Shown here: piece after piece, positions 1-9,649 of the stretch
How positions within the stretch are numbered: position 1 is the first letter of the stretch
How the letters are laid out: every line of letters begins with the position of its first letter
Assembly (NCBI RefSeq): GCF_004745945.1
Contig: NZ_SRLE01000006.1
Span: 434,001 to 498,000 of the forward strand
Direction: 5' to 3'
Length of the DNA: 64,000 bases
DNA from: Mangrovimicrobium sediminis
GTDB taxonomy: Bacteria; Pseudomonadota; Gammaproteobacteria; Pseudomonadales; Halieaceae
Notes under the pieces: generated by a model
Told to the model about the DNA's origin: nothing
The model's input: only the letters and a program-made list of their open reading frames with translations
Database searches by the model: none
Position numbers and translations under genes: made by a program

Positions 1-938
1 TCACCACCAACCTCGAGGCGGCCACCGAGTTCGGCATCCCGCGCGAGAACTGCCTGCCGATGTGGGACTGGGTCGGGGGGCGCTACTCGGTGTGGTCGGC
101 CATCGGCCTGTCCTGCGCCATCGCCGTGGGCTGGGACAACTTCCAGCAGTTCCTGGCCGGCGCCGGCGCCATGGACCGCCACCTCGCCGAGGCACCCATC
201 GCCTCCAATATGCCGATCATGCTCAGCCTGCTCGAGGTGTGGAACCGCAACCTGCTCGGCGCCGGCAACCACGCGGTGCTGCCCTACGACCAGAGCCTGG
301 TGCGCCTGCCGGATTTCCTGCAGCAGCTGACCATGGAGAGCAACGGCAAGCGCGTGGCCCTGGACGGCGGCGCCCTCGACTACCCCACCGGCCCGGTGCT
401 GTGGGGCTCGGCAGGCACCATGGGCCAGCACTCCTTCCACCAGCTGCTGCACCAGGGCACCGAGCTGTGCCCGGCGGATTTCGTGCTGCCGCTGACCACC
501 CACACCGGCATGCACAAGCAGCACCGCCGGCTGGTGGCCAACTGCCTGGCCCAGAGCCGCGCCCTGCTGCTCGGGCGCACCGAGGCCATGGCCAAGCGCT
601 CGCTGCTCTCGCGCGGCTACGACGAGGAGCGCGCGACCGCCCTCGCCCCGCACCTGGCCATGCCCGGCAACCGGCCGCACAACGTCATCAGCATGCAGTC
701 GCTGACCCCGGCCACCCTCGGCGCGCTGCTGGCGCTGTATGAGCACCGCACCTACTGCAGTTCCGTGTTGTGGGGGGTAAATGCCTTCGACCAGTGGGGT
801 GTGGAACTGGGCAAGGAGATCGGTGCGCAGATTCTCACCCTGCTGGAGGACGCCTCGCGGCCCAGTTCCATGGACCCGGCCACCAACCGGCTCATCTCAG
901 AGTGGCGCCGCGCGCAGGCGCCGGAAGCGAGCGAGTAA
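1..938 (+). CDS. pgi: Glucose-6-phosphate isomerase, C-terminal part
   Basis: Interconverts glucose-6-phosphate and fructose-6-phosphate in the cytoplasm. The reading frame is already open at base 3, so the start lies outside the window and about 311 C-terminal residues are present. Both family signatures are visible: WDWVGGRYSVWSAIG near the left edge and NAFDQWGVELGK near base 785. The fructose-6-phosphate it makes is the precursor of the mannose-phosphate used by the convergent manB/manC operon. It ends 38 bp from the stop of the convergent lipoprotein gene. Identification is secure; only the 5' part is missing. Confidence 0.97.
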   Translation, partial: TTNLEAATEFGIPRENCLPMWDWVGGRYSVWSAIGLSCAIAVGWDNFQQFLAGAGAMDRHLAEAPIASNMPIMLSLLEVWNRNLLGAGNHAVLPYDQSLVRLPDFLQQLTMESNGKRVALDGGALDYPTGPVLWGSAGTMGQHSFHQLLHQGTELCPADFVLPLTTHTGMHKQHRRLVANCLAQSRALLLGRTEAMAKRSLLSRGYDEERATALAPHLAMPGNRPHNVISMQSLTPATLGALLALYEHRTYCSSVLWGVNAFDQWGVELGKEIGAQILTLLEDASRPSSMDPATNRLISEWRRAQAPEASE

Positions 939-976
939 CGCAAGCCGCCGGCACGCAATCGGTAACTTACCCGGTA

Positions 977-2245
977 TCAGTGCCCGGTCAGGGCCGCGAG
1001 TTTGGCCTCGTACAGGCCGCGGTCGTCGCTTTCATACGCCTGCTCCACCGCCTCCCGGAATGCATCCTTCGCCCTCCCGCGGTCACCGGATAAGTAGTAG
1101 GCCTTGCCCAGGCCGGCGTGGATCTCCGGCAGGTAGGGCGCCAGGCGCGCCGCCCGGCGGTAATAGCGAATCGCCTCATCGTAGTCACCTGCGGCATAGG
1201 CCTCACTGGCCAGGCGGTACCAGTGATAGGGGCTGGGGTCGTCCATGTCCGCCAGGCGCGCCTCGATAACCGCCGCCTCCGCGTGGCGCTCCTGCGCCAG
1301 CAACAGCAACTGGTAGTTCTTCAGCAAGGTGAGTTTGTCCCCGGCCCGGGCGATGCCGTCCAGATAGACCTGCTCGGCGAGGTCGTCGAGGCCTGCACGG
1401 CGGTAGACCACCGCAAGGCTGTTGATCGCACCGGCGTCATCCGGCGCCAGGTCCAGCGCCGCCACCGAATTCCAGTACGCCCCGTGCAGGTCATTCATGG
1501 CCAACTCCTCGGCGGCGATGTTGTGGTAGTAGCGCGCGAGGAAGCCCTCGAGACTGAGGTTGGGCAGGAAGTGGGAGCGGTGGGTGGGAATGTAGTCCAC
1601 CACCAGGCCCGGGCGGGTGAAGATATAGGGGTACTTGGCCTCCTCCCAGTCCGGGTCGTAGAGCAGGGTGCGTACGTGCACGCCCTTCTCGACCACCGAA
1701 CCCTGGAACTCGAACACCGGGTCGTCTTCCATCAGTTGATAGTCGACCTCGACCCCGGCGCGCTGGGCCAGGGCGGTGGTGAGTATGGCCAACGACAGGC
1801 AGTTGCCGCTATTGCGCGCCATGGCCTGCGACGCGGTAAAGGTGTCGCCGCGGAAGGTGAAGCCGCGCGTGCGCGACTCGAGGTACATGACCAGCCGGCG
1901 GTGGCCGGGCACGTTTGCGCGCGAGGGGTGGTTGAACCAGGCGTCGAAGTCCGCCCGTTGCTCAGGCGTAAGGGCCAGCACGTCCCCGGTGCTGGCGATG
2001 TCCGGTCGCGGCAGGAAATCGGCATCGCTGCGCAGTTGCAACAGCGGGGACTGCGCGCTGGCCAGTGGCTGTTCACTGGTGCCGGCACAACCGGCCAGGG
2101 CAAGCAGCGCGGCTAACACACAGGGCTGCGCTGCCAATACAAAGCGCTGCGCTGTTAAAACAGTACGCTGCGCCGCTCGGACAAAGCGCTGCACCGCAAG
2201 AACAAAGGAAAGGGGCTTCAACTTATTGGGCAGGACACGTCGCAT
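977..2245 (-). CDS. Lipoprotein with transglutaminase-like and TPR domains
   Basis: Predicted lipoprotein of 422 residues with lipobox LAGC (Cys53). After the anchor comes a transglutaminase-like region, with Cys in SGNCLSLA near residue 143 and a His in GVHV about 40 residues later; the C-terminal half holds TPR-like helical repeats (for example YHWYRLASEAYAAGDYDEAI). The ATG start has an AGGAGG Shine-Dalgarno at good spacing. The signal peptide is unusually long because residues 15-42 are four copies of a seven-residue repeat (VLAVQRF, VRAAQRT, VLTAQRF, VLAAQPC). It lies 37 bp after manB on the same strand, probably in the same operon, which suggests an envelope role. Function is not known; a protease-like or scaffolding role is only inference. 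Confidence 0.8.
   Translation of the reverse strand: MRRVLPNKLKPLSFVLAVQRFVRAAQRTVLTAQRFVLAAQPCVLAALLALAGCAGTSEQPLASAQSPLLQLRSDADFLPRPDIASTGDVLALTPEQRADFDAWFNHPSRANVPGHRRLVMYLESRTRGFTFRGDTFTASQAMARNSGNCLSLAILTTALAQRAGVEVDYQLMEDDPVFEFQGSVVEKGVHVRTLLYDPDWEEAKYPYIFTRPGLVVDYIPTHRSHFLPNLSLEGFLARYYHNIAAEELAMNDLHGAYWNSVAALDLAPDDAGAINSLAVVYRRAGLDDLAEQVYLDGIARAGDKLTLLKNYQLLLLAQERHAEAAVIEARLADMDDPSPYHWYRLASEAYAAGDYDEAIRYYRRAARLAPYLPEIHAGLGKAYYLSGDRGRAKDAFREAVEQAYESDDRGLYEAKLAALTGH
2120..2203 (-). repeat. Four 21-bp tandem repeats inside a signal-peptide region
   Basis: Four imperfect 21-bp units encode four heptapeptides of the pattern V-(L/R)-(A/T)-(A/V)-Q-(R/P)-x in the N-region of the lipoprotein signal peptide. 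A weaker fifth unit may continue into the hydrophobic core, down to about base 2099. The period is a multiple of three, so gain or loss of a unit keeps the frame. Confidence 0.85.
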
Positions 2246-2282
2246 AACCGTCCTCCTGCTGTGGTTATGCCCCTACGATAAG

Positions 2283-3629
2283 CTATTCCTCGATCAACGC
2301 AAGCAAATCCGCGGTTTTCGCCTCCATCAGTGCGACGTCGCCGCGGGACTCCACGTTGAGGCGCACCACCGGTTCGGTGTTGGACATGCGCAGGTTGAAG
2401 CGCCAGGGGCCGCAGTCGATGCTCACGCCGTCGGTGTGGTCGACCTCGCCCTGATCGGCGTAGGCGGCCTCCACCTTGGCCAGCACCGCCGCCGCGTCGT
2501 CGACGCTGCGGTTGATCTCCCCGGAACAGGGATAGGCAGCCATGCGCTCGGAAACCAGGGTGGACAGCGCCTTGCCGGACTCCGACAACAGGCCGGTAAC
2601 CAGCAGCCAGGGGATCATGCCACTGTCGCAGTAGGCGAAATCGCGGAAGTAGTGGTGGGCGCTCATCTCGCCGCCGTAGGCCGCATTCTCCTTGCGCATG
2701 CGCTCCTTGATGAAGGCGTGGCCGCACTTGGTCAGCACCGGCACGCCGCCGCCCGCCTCGACCACGTCCACCGTGTTCCAGGTCAGGCGCGGGTCGTGCA
2801 CGATACGCGCGCCCGGCTCCAGCTTGAGGAACGCCTCGGCCAGCAGGCCGACCACGTAGTAGCCCTCGATAAAACCGCCGTTCTCATCGAAGAAGAAGCA
2901 GCGGTCGAAGTCGCCGTCCCAGGCGATACCGAGGTCGGCGCCGTTCTCACGCACCGCCTTGATCGAGGCCTCGCGGTTCTCCGGCAGCAGCGGGTTGGGC
3001 ACACCGTTGGGGAAGTTGCCGTCCGGCTCGTGGTGCAGCTTGATGAACTCGAAGGGCAGGTGCGGCTCGAGCAGGTCGACCACGCGGCCCGCGCCGCCGT
3101 TACCGGCGTCGACTACCACCTTCAGCGGCTTCAGTGCCGACACGTCGATGTAGGACAGCAGGTGCTTCACGTAGGCTTCGGCGGTATCCAGCTTGTGCAG
3201 GGTGCCCGGCTGCGCGGCAGCGGTGAACTCGTCGCGCTCGGCCAGCGCGCGAATCTCCTGCAGGCCGGTATCGGCGGAGATCGGCCGCGAGCCCTCGCGC
3301 ACGAACTTCATGCCGTTGTAGTCCTTGGGGTTGTGGCTCGCGGTGACCGCGATACCGCCGCCCATCTCGGCGTGGAAGGTGGCGAAGTAGATTTCCTCGG
3401 TGCCGCACAGGCCGATGTCGTAGACATCCACGCCCTGCTCCAGCAGGCCCTCGGTCAGCGCCGCCTTGATCGACTCGCTGGACAGGCGGATATCGTTGCC
3501 CACGACCACCTTGCCGGGCTTGATCACCTCGGCATAGGCGCGGCCGATACGCCGGGCGATATCCTCGTTGAGTTGGTCCGGCACCCGGCCGCGAACGTCA
3601 TAGGCCTTGAAACAGGTGATTTCCTTCAC
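2283..3629 (-). CDS. manB: Phosphomannomutase (ManB/CpsG type)
   Basis: Converts mannose-6-phosphate to mannose-1-phosphate, the step before GDP-mannose. The 448 residues match the CpsG subfamily of alpha-D-phosphohexomutases over their whole length. The catalytic serine is Ser98 in [11 protein letters not shown], the metal-binding loop is DGDFDRC, the sugar-binding loop is [13 protein letters not shown], and the phosphate-binding loop near the C-terminus is [10 protein letters not shown]. The start is GTG, preceded by a GGGG-type Shine-Dalgarno, and matches the usual N-terminus ([13 protein letters not shown]). It lies 12 bp after galU, in the manC-galU-manB operon. Phosphoglucomutase activity is possible but the CpsG-type match favours mannose. 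Confidence 0.95.
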   Translation of the reverse strand: MKEITCFKAYDVRGRVPDQLNEDIARRIGRAYAEVIKPGKVVVGNDIRLSSESIKAALTEGLLEQGVDVYDIGLCGTEEIYFATFHAEMGGGIAVTASHNPKDYNGMKFVREGSRPISADTGLQEIRALAERDEFTAAAQPGTLHKLDTAEAYVKHLLSYIDVSALKPLKVVVDAGNGGAGRVVDLLEPHLPFEFIKLHHEPDGNFPNGVPNPLLPENREASIKAVRENGADLGIAWDGDFDRCFFFDENGGFIEGYYVVGLLAEAFLKLEPGARIVHDPRLTWNTVDVVEAGGGVPVLTKCGHAFIKERMRKENAAYGGEMSAHHYFRDFAYCDSGMIPWLLVTGLLSESGKALSTLVSERMAAYPCSGEINRSVDDAAAVLAKVEAAYADQGEVDHTDGVSIDCGPWRFNLRMSNTEPVVRLNVESRGDVALMEAKTADLLALIEE

Positions 3630-3641
3630 GTCGAACCCCGC

Positions 3642-4469
3642 TTACTTGTCGTAGACGTTTTCGTAGACAAAATTGGTGGCTTCCACGAAGCCGGGCACGC
3701 TGCCGCAATCGAAGCGCCGGCCCTTGAACTTGTAGCCCATGACACAGCCGCGCTGGGCCTGGGTCTGCAGGGCGTCGGTGAGCTGGATTTCGCCGTTGGC
3801 ACCGGGCGGGGTCTCTTCGATGATCTCGAAGATGTCCGGAGTGAGGATGTAGCGGCCGATGATCGCCAGGTTGGAGGGCGCATCTTTCTTGTTCGGCTTT
3901 TCCACCATGCCGTCGATACGGTAGATGCCCTCTTTCATGCTCTCGCCGGAGATCACACCGTACTTGTGCACCTCGTCCTCGGGCACTTCCTGGATGGCCA
4001 CGATGGAGCAGCGGAACTGGTTGTACAGCGCCACCATCTGCGCCAACACGCCGTCGCCCTCGCCGTTCAGGCACAGGTCGTCGGAGAGCAGGACGCCGAA
4101 GGGCTCGTTGCCGATCAGCGAGCGGCCAGTGAGGATGGCGTGGCCCAGGCCCTTCATCTCGCGCTGGCGCACCATGGTGAACACGCCCTTGTCGAGCACG
4201 TTGCGGATGCTCTCGAGGTAGACCTCCTTACCGGTGCCGGAGATCTGGTGCTCCAGCTCGTAGCTGATGTCGAAGTGGTCGGCGATAGAGCGCTTGCCGC
4301 GACCGGTGACGAACGCACAGGTGGTCATCCCCGCCTGTATCGCCTCTTCCACCCCGTACTGCACCAGGGGTTTGTTCACGACGGGCAACATCTCCTTGGG
4401 CATGCTCTTGGTGGCGGGCAGGAATCGCGTGCCGTAGCCAGCGACGGGGAATAAACACTTGTTGATCAT
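3642..4469 (-). CDS. galU: UTP-glucose-1-phosphate uridylyltransferase
   Basis: Makes UDP-glucose from UTP and glucose-1-phosphate for LPS, capsule and exopolysaccharide. The N-terminal nucleotide-binding signature GTRFLPATKSMPKEMLP is present, and the length of 275 residues is normal for bacterial GalU. A TTG lies directly upstream of the chosen ATG in the same frame; the ATG is preferred because the AAGGAG motif is eight bases away and the family normally begins MIKK or similar. It sits between manC (32 bp gap) and manB (12 bp gap), so the operon supplies two nucleotide sugars for surface polysaccharides. Confidence 0.96.
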   Translation of the reverse strand: MINKCLFPVAGYGTRFLPATKSMPKEMLPVVNKPLVQYGVEEAIQAGMTTCAFVTGRGKRSIADHFDISYELEHQISGTGKEVYLESIRNVLDKGVFTMVRQREMKGLGHAILTGRSLIGNEPFGVLLSDDLCLNGEGDGVLAQMVALYNQFRCSIVAIQEVPEDEVHKYGVISGESMKEGIYRIDGMVEKPNKKDAPSNLAIIGRYILTPDIFEIIEETPPGANGEIQLTDALQTQAQRGCVMGYKFKGRRFDCGSVPGFVEATNFVYENVYDK

Positions 4470-4501
4470 CAATCTTTCTCCTTGCCTTGAATGACTCTGT
4501 T

Positions 4502-5911
4502 TCAGCTGCCGCGGCCGTAGACGTCGTCGAACCGGACGATGTCGTCCTCCCCGAGATAAGTGCCGGACTGCACTTCGATCAGCTCCAGGGGGATCTTGCC
4601 GGGATTGGCCAGCCGGTGACGGTGGCCCAGCGGAATATAGGTGGATTCGTCTTCGCCGAGCATGAACACCTTCTCGTCGCAGGTGACCTCGGCGGTGCCG
4701 TGCACCACGATCCAGTGCTCGGCGCGGTGGTGGTGCATCTGCAGGGACAGCGCGGCGCCGGGGTTGACTACGATGCGCTTGACCTGGAAGCGCCCGGCGC
4801 TCACCAGCGATTCGTAGGAGCCCCAGGGCCGGTAGACTTTCTGGTGCAGGGAGACCTCGGGGCGATCGCCGGTCTTCAGTGCCTTGACGATGTTCTTGAC
4901 GTCCTGCACCCGGTCGCGGCTGGCGACCAGCACGGCGTCGGCGGTCTCCACCACCACGATGTCCTCGACACCGGTCGCCGCCACCAGGCGCGAATCACTG
5001 TAAAAATAGCTGTCCGAGCAGTTGTCCAGGACCACGTCGCCGCGCACGGCGTTGCCCTGGCCATCGCGCTGGGCGACTTCCCACAGGGCGGACCAGGCGC
5101 CGACGTCGCTCCAGCCGCAGTCCAGGGAGACCACGCCGCCGCGGGCGGTGTGCTCCATCACCGCGTAGTCGATGCTGTCCGAAGGGCACCCGGCGAAGGC
5201 GCCGGCCTCCGGGCGCACGAAGTCCATGTCGGCGCGCGCCTGCTCCATGGCCGCGCGACAGGCGGCGAGGATACCCGGCGCGTGGGCGCCGAGTTCTTCG
5301 AGATACGCGGCTGCGCCGATCAGGAACATGCCGCTGTTCCACAGGTAGTCGCCGCTGGCGAGGTAACCGGTGGCAGTCTCGGCGTCGGGCTTTTCAACGA
5401 AGCGCTCGAGCTCGTAGAGGCCCTCGCCCAGCGCATCGCCGCACTTGATATAACCGTAGCCTGTCTCCGGGCTGGAAGGCACCACGCCAAACGTCATAAG
5501 ACGCCCGCCCTGCGCGGCGGGCAGGGCCTTGCCGACCGCCTCGACGAAAGAGGCCACATCGACAATCACGTGATCCGCCGGGAGCACCAGGAGAATGGCC
5601 TCGGGGTCGGCCTGCACCGCGTGCAGCGCCGCCAGGGCCACCGCCGGGGCGGTGTTGCGCCCCTGCGGCTCAAGAATCAGCGCACCGGGATCGATATGCA
5701 GCTCGCGCAGTTGCTCGGCGACCATGAACCGGTGCTCTTCGTTACACACCACCACGGGGGCCGTCGCCTGCAGGTTGCGGGTGCGGGCAAGGGTCTCCTG
5801 CAACATGGACAACTCGCCGGCCAGGGGCTGGAACTGCTTGGGGTGGGCTTCTCGCGAAACCGGCCAGAGGCGGCTTCCGATGCCACCGGAGAGAAGTACG
5901 GGTGTGATCAT
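4502..5911 (-). CDS. manC: Mannose-1-phosphate guanylyltransferase / mannose-6-phosphate isomerase
   Basis: A two-domain enzyme of 469 residues, the usual size of the type II ManC/AlgA family. The N-terminal nucleotidyltransferase domain has LSGGIGSRLWPVSRE and HPKQF (residues 7-27) and makes GDP-mannose. The C-terminal cupin (from about residue 350, RPWGSYESL; metal-binding HHHRAEHW) is the mannose-6-phosphate isomerase part. Together with ManB this takes fructose-6-phosphate to GDP-mannose. It is the first gene of the minus-strand operon and is divergent from fabA, with a 211-bp gap. AlgA is an equally valid name; there is no alginate cluster nearby to decide. Confidence 0.95.
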   Translation of the reverse strand: MITPVLLSGGIGSRLWPVSREAHPKQFQPLAGELSMLQETLARTRNLQATAPVVVCNEEHRFMVAEQLRELHIDPGALILEPQGRNTAPAVALAALHAVQADPEAILLVLPADHVIVDVASFVEAVGKALPAAQGGRLMTFGVVPSSPETGYGYIKCGDALGEGLYELERFVEKPDAETATGYLASGDYLWNSGMFLIGAAAYLEELGAHAPGILAACRAAMEQARADMDFVRPEAGAFAGCPSDSIDYAVMEHTARGGVVSLDCGWSDVGAWSALWEVAQRDGQGNAVRGDVVLDNCSDSYFYSDSRLVAATGVEDIVVVETADAVLVASRDRVQDVKNIVKALKTGDRPEVSLHQKVYRPWGSYESLVSAGRFQVKRIVVNPGAALSLQMHHHRAEHWIVVHGTAEVTCDEKVFMLGEDESTYIPLGHRHRLANPGKIPLELIEVQSGTYLGEDDIVRFDDVYGRGS

Positions 5912-6048
5912 CCTGATTCCTGAAAAAACGCGGTATTTACAAACCCGGAGGGGGCCGGTGCGAACGCCCCCGGTATATAGCGATAGGAAATATCATCATA
6001 GCGGACTGGTCCAGCTGTGGCCAGTTGACGCCATTGGCCCACTCGAGC

Positions 6049-6076
6049 TTGCCTTGTCGGTCGCAGCAGATAGAAT
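6049..6076 (+). promoter_or_regulatory. Probable sigma-70 promoter of fabA
   Basis: TTGCCT and TAGAAT separated by 16 bp, placing transcription start near 6083 and leaving a leader of about 40 nt before fabA. The bases just before the start codon can form a short ACCAT/ATGGT hairpin. Confidence 0.5.
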
Positions 6077-6122
6077 GACCTCGCTCACTGCGGGCTTCAA
6101 AGGCCCACCATAGAATGATGGT

Positions 6123-6626
6123 ATGACAATGACGGGACAAAACGCGTACAACAAGGAAGAACTGGTCGCCTGCGGCCACGGCGAGCTGTTCGGCGAGGGC
6201 AATGCCCGCCTGCCGATCGACAACATGTTGATGCTCGACCGCATCACCCACATCAGCTCCGAGGGTGGCAACTACGGCAAGGGCGAAATCATCGCCGAGC
6301 TCGACATCAACCCGGACCTGTGGTTCTTCGACTGTCACTTCCCCACCGACCCGGTCATGCCGGGCTGCCTGGGACTGGATGCCATGTGGCAGCTGCTGGG
6401 CTTCTTCCTGGGCTGGCGTGGCAACCCCGGCCGCGGCCGCGCCCTGGGCTGCGGCGAGGTCAAGTTCACCGGCGAGATCCTGCCGGATTCGAAGCTGGTG
6501 ACCTACCACATCCACGTCAAGCGCGTCATCGAACGCAAGCTGATCATGGGCATCGCAGACGGTATCGTGTCCGTGGACGGCCGCGAGATCTACCACGCCA
6601 GCGACCTGCGGGTCGGCCTGTACTAA
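6123..6626 (+). CDS. fabA: 3-hydroxydecanoyl-ACP dehydratase/isomerase
   Basis: Dehydrates 3-hydroxyacyl-ACP and isomerises trans-2- to cis-3-decenoyl-ACP, the branch point for unsaturated fatty acids. The 167-residue protein carries the active-site His72 in [12 protein letters not shown] and Asp86 in [10 protein letters not shown], the equivalents of E. coli His70 and Asp84. A second ATG lies two codons downstream and cannot be excluded as the start, since no strong Shine-Dalgarno precedes either. fabB follows after 22 bp, the standard anaerobic unsaturated fatty-acid pair. Confidence 0.97.
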   Translation: MTMTGQNAYNKEELVACGHGELFGEGNARLPIDNMLMLDRITHISSEGGNYGKGEIIAELDINPDLWFFDCHFPTDPVMPGCLGLDAMWQLLGFFLGWRGNPGRGRALGCGEVKFTGEILPDSKLVTYHIHVKRVIERKLIMGIADGIVSVDGREIYHASDLRVGLY

Positions 6627-6648
6627 CCGACGGAGTCATTCTGAGCCT

Positions 6649-7872
6649 ATGAGCAGAAGAGTAGTTGTCACCGGGCTGGGCGTCGTGTCCTGCCTGGGAA
6701 ATGACGCGCAGAGCGTCGCCGATGCCCTGTACGCCGGCAAATCCGGTATCAGCACGCGCCAGGAACAGATCGACATGGGCATGCGCTCACACGTCGCCGG
6801 CGCGCCGGATATCGACATCCCGGCGCTGATCGACCGCAAGGTGCTGCGCTTCATGGGCGACGCCGCGGCCTATGCCTATATCGCCATGCGCGACGCCATC
6901 GCCGACGCCGGCCTCGAGGTCGACCAGATCTCCAGCGAACGTATCGGCATCATCGCCGGCTCCGGCGGCGCTTCCTCGGCCAAGCAGACCGAGGCCGCGG
7001 ACATCCTGCGCGAGCGCGGGCTGCGTAAGGTCGGCCCCTACCGCGTCACCCAGACCATGGGCAGCACGGTCTCCGCCTGCCTCGCCACGCCGTTCAAAAT
7101 CAAGGGCGTGAACTATTCCATCTCCTCCGCCTGCTCCACCAGCGCGCACTGTATCGGCAACGCCATGGAGCAGATCCAGCTGGGCAAGCAGGACATGGTG
7201 TTCGCCGGCGGCGGCGAGGAACTGCACTGGACCCTGTCCTGCCTGTTCGACGCCATGGGCGCGCTGTCCACCAAGTACAACGAGACCCCGGAGAAGGCCT
7301 CACGGGCCTACGACGCCGAGCGCGACGGCTTTGTCATCGCCGGCGGCGGCGGCATGCTGGTACTCGAGGAACTGGAACACGCCCTGGCCCGCGGCGCGAA
7401 AATCTACGCGGAGCTGGTCGGCTACGGCGCCACCTCCGACGGCTACGACATGGTCGCCCCCTCCGGCGAGGGCGCGGTGCGCTGCATGCGCCAGGCGATG
7501 GCCACCGTCGACGGCCCCATCGACTATATCAACGCCCACGGCACTTCCACGCCGGCCGGCGATATCCAGGAACTGAAAGCGGTACGGGAAGTCTTCGCCG
7601 ACCTCGACTACGCGCCGCCGATCGGCTCCACCAAGTCGCTCTCCGGCCACTCGCTGGGCGCGGCGGGCGTGCAGGAGGCCATCTACAGCCTGCTCATGCA
7701 GCAGCGCGGCTTCGTCGCCGCCTCGGCGAACATCGAGACCCTGGACCCGGAAGCCGAAGGCATGCCCATCGTGCGCGAACGCCAGGACAACGTCGACCTG
7801 CAGCGGGTCATGTCCAACAGCTTCGGCTTCGGCGGCACCAACGCCTCACTGGTATTCCAGAAGTACAGCTGA
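6649..7872 (+). CDS. fabB: 3-oxoacyl-ACP synthase I
   Basis: Condensing enzyme that elongates acyl-ACP and is needed for the cis-unsaturated branch started by FabA. The 407 residues contain the catalytic triad of the KAS I/II family: Cys162 in [12 protein letters not shown], His in [11 protein letters not shown] (near residue 298) and His in SGHSLGAAG (near 333). The Cys-His-His arrangement and pairing with fabA favour FabB over FabF. It converges on moeA with a 37-bp gap. Confidence 0.97.
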   Translation: MSRRVVVTGLGVVSCLGNDAQSVADALYAGKSGISTRQEQIDMGMRSHVAGAPDIDIPALIDRKVLRFMGDAAAYAYIAMRDAIADAGLEVDQISSERIGIIAGSGGASSAKQTEAADILRERGLRKVGPYRVTQTMGSTVSACLATPFKIKGVNYSISSACSTSAHCIGNAMEQIQLGKQDMVFAGGGEELHWTLSCLFDAMGALSTKYNETPEKASRAYDAERDGFVIAGGGGMLVLEELEHALARGAKIYAELVGYGATSDGYDMVAPSGEGAVRCMRQAMATVDGPIDYINAHGTSTPAGDIQELKAVREVFADLDYAPPIGSTKSLSGHSLGAAGVQEAIYSLLMQQRGFVAASANIETLDPEAEGMPIVRERQDNVDLQRVMSNSFGFGGTNASLVFQKYS

Positions 7873-7909
7873 GCGCACTGCCTGCGCTGCGCCTCGGGCG
7901 CGGCGCAGG

Positions 7910-9112
7910 TCAGGCCAGCAGGTCCAGCAGCAACACCTCTATCGCGTCGCCCTCGGCGACCGTCACCCCCGGCGGGATTACCGCCAGCGCGTGGGAACGA
8001 CTCACGGAACTCAGTACACCGGAACTCTGGTTGGCGAAAGGCCTGGCCACCAGCACCCCATCCTCGCTCTCCAGCCACACCCGCTTGTAGTCCTGCCGGC
8101 CGCCCGGCTTGCCCACGGCGAATCCTGCGCGCACGGTGAGGGCCGGCAGCGGTTCCTCGCACGCCCCCTGCAGGGCGAGCAGGAAGGGGCGCGCCACGAT
8201 ACAGAAGGTAATGAAGCTGGAGGTCGGGTTGCCGGGCAGGCCGATGAACGGTTTGCCGCACACTTCGCCGAAGGCCAGCGGCTTGCCGGGCTTGATCGCC
8301 AGGCGCCACAGGTCCAGGCGGCCCAGGCGCTCGACCTGGGCTTTGACGTGGTCCTCTTCGCCCACCGAGACGCCGCCGGAAGTAATCACGCAATCCGCCG
8401 TGGCCGCGGCGCGCTCAAGCGCCGCCGCGGTGACCGCGGGATCGTCGGCGACGATGCCGCCATCGACAAACTGCATGCCCAGCCGGCGCAGCAGGCCGGC
8501 GAGGACGTAGCGGTTGGAGTTGTACAGCTGCCCCGGGGCCAACGGCTCGCTGCCGGGTTCGACCAGTTCATCGCCGGTGGACAGCACGGCCACGCGCAGG
8601 GCGCGGCGCACGGCCACCTGTGCAATGCCCACCGAGGCGAGCAGGCCGAGGTCCTGCGGACGCAGCATCCGGCCCGCCGACAGCAGGGTCTCGCCGCAGC
8701 GGATGTCCTGGCCCGCGGGGCGAATGTTCTCCCCCACCGCAGGGCTAAAGGCCACGTTCACAGAACCATCGCGCTCCTCGCAGTCTTCCTGCATGACCAC
8801 CGCATCGGCGCCGGGGGGCACCGGCGCGCCGGTAAAGATGCGCGCCGCGGTGCCCGGGGCCAGGGGTTCGCCGCTGGACCCGGCGGCGATGCGCTGGCTG
8901 ACCGGCAGGGTTCCCGGTGCGTCCGCGGTACGCAGGGCGTAGCCGTCCATCGCGCTGTTGTCTTCGCGCGGCACGTCGAGGTCGGCGACGATATCCTCGA
9001 CCAGCACGCGGCCCAAGGCTTCCCCAAGCTGGACCTGCTCGAACTCCGCCGGTGGCGAGGCCGCCGCCAGCATTTGCGCCAGGGCGTCGGCCAGCGGTAG
9101 CAGTTTGCTCAA
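7910..9112 (-). CDS. moeA: Molybdopterin molybdenumtransferase MoeA
   Basis: Inserts molybdate into adenylylated molybdopterin to give the molybdenum cofactor. The region around [13 protein letters not shown] and the later [22 protein letters not shown] and LPGNPTSSF motifs are typical of the MoeA family. The chosen start is a TTG that overlaps the TGA of moaB as TTGA; this gives 400 residues, the usual family length, whereas the longer open frame upstream only repeats moaB out of frame. The overlap implies translational coupling. No strong Shine-Dalgarno is seen, so the start rests on length and coupling. Confidence 0.9.
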   Translation of the reverse strand: MSKLLPLADALAQMLAAASPPAEFEQVQLGEALGRVLVEDIVADLDVPREDNSAMDGYALRTADAPGTLPVSQRIAAGSSGEPLAPGTAARIFTGAPVPPGADAVVMQEDCEERDGSVNVAFSPAVGENIRPAGQDIRCGETLLSAGRMLRPQDLGLLASVGIAQVAVRRALRVAVLSTGDELVEPGSEPLAPGQLYNSNRYVLAGLLRRLGMQFVDGGIVADDPAVTAAALERAAATADCVITSGGVSVGEEDHVKAQVERLGRLDLWRLAIKPGKPLAFGEVCGKPFIGLPGNPTSSFITFCIVARPFLLALQGACEEPLPALTVRAGFAVGKPGGRQDYKRVWLESEDGVLVARPFANQSSGVLSSVSRSHALAVIPPGVTVAEGDAIEVLLLDLLA

Positions 9113-9639
9113 GCGCCGCGCGCCCTGACGCTGAGCACGCCGACAAAATTGCAGGGGCGGTGGGAGCTGTCCAGCTGCTCGCGGATGATGCCGCCCCAGG
9201 CGGTGCGGCAGGCGCCGGTGGAGCCCGGCATGCAGAACACCACGGTGTTGTTGGCGTAGCCTGCCACGGCGCGTGACTGCACGGTGGACGAGCCGATCTC
9301 GGCCAGGGACAGGGCGCGGAACACCTCGCCGAAGCCGTCGATTTCTTTGTCGAACAGGGGGCGCACCGCCTCCGGCGTCGAGTCGCGCCCGGAGAAGCCG
9401 GTGCCGCCGGTCACCAGCACCGCGTCTACCGCGGGGTCGGCGATCCAACGCGAGAGCACGGCGCGAATCTGGTACATGTCGTCGATCACGATGACCTTGT
9501 CGGCGAGGCTGTGACCCGCCTCGCCCAGGGCCTCGGCCAGGAAATGGCCCGAGCTGTCGTTGTCCTCGGTGCGCGTGTCCGACACGGTGAGTACCGCGAT
9601 GGCCAGTGCCTGGGGGCTGTCGTCGGTGGCCTTGGCCAT
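9109..9639 (-). CDS. moaB: Molybdenum cofactor biosynthesis protein B
   Basis: MogA/MoaB-family protein that binds and probably adenylylates molybdopterin. The 176 residues include [12 protein letters not shown] near the start, [19 protein letters not shown] in the middle and [14 protein letters not shown] towards the C-terminus. The start has a GAGGAG Shine-Dalgarno six bases upstream. It lies 10 bp after the SDR-like gene and its stop overlaps the moeA start, so the two molybdenum-cofactor genes are translated together. Confidence 0.93.
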   Translation of the reverse strand: MAKATDDSPQALAIAVLTVSDTRTEDNDSSGHFLAEALGEAGHSLADKVIVIDDMYQIRAVLSRWIADPAVDAVLVTGGTGFSGRDSTPEAVRPLFDKEIDGFGEVFRALSLAEIGSSTVQSRAVAGYANNTVVFCMPGSTGACRTAWGGIIREQLDSSHRPCNFVGVLSVRARGA

Positions 9640-9649
9640 GGGGGTCTCC

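Noticed and set aside
5948-5972. GGGGGC/GCCCCC hairpin between manC and fabA as a terminator
   Set aside because: No T run on either strand, and it lies between divergent genes, where a terminator is not expected.
6004-6020. ACTGGTC upstream of fabA, a FadR half-site
   Set aside because: Only one half matches; the second half is random and the position is far from the promoter.
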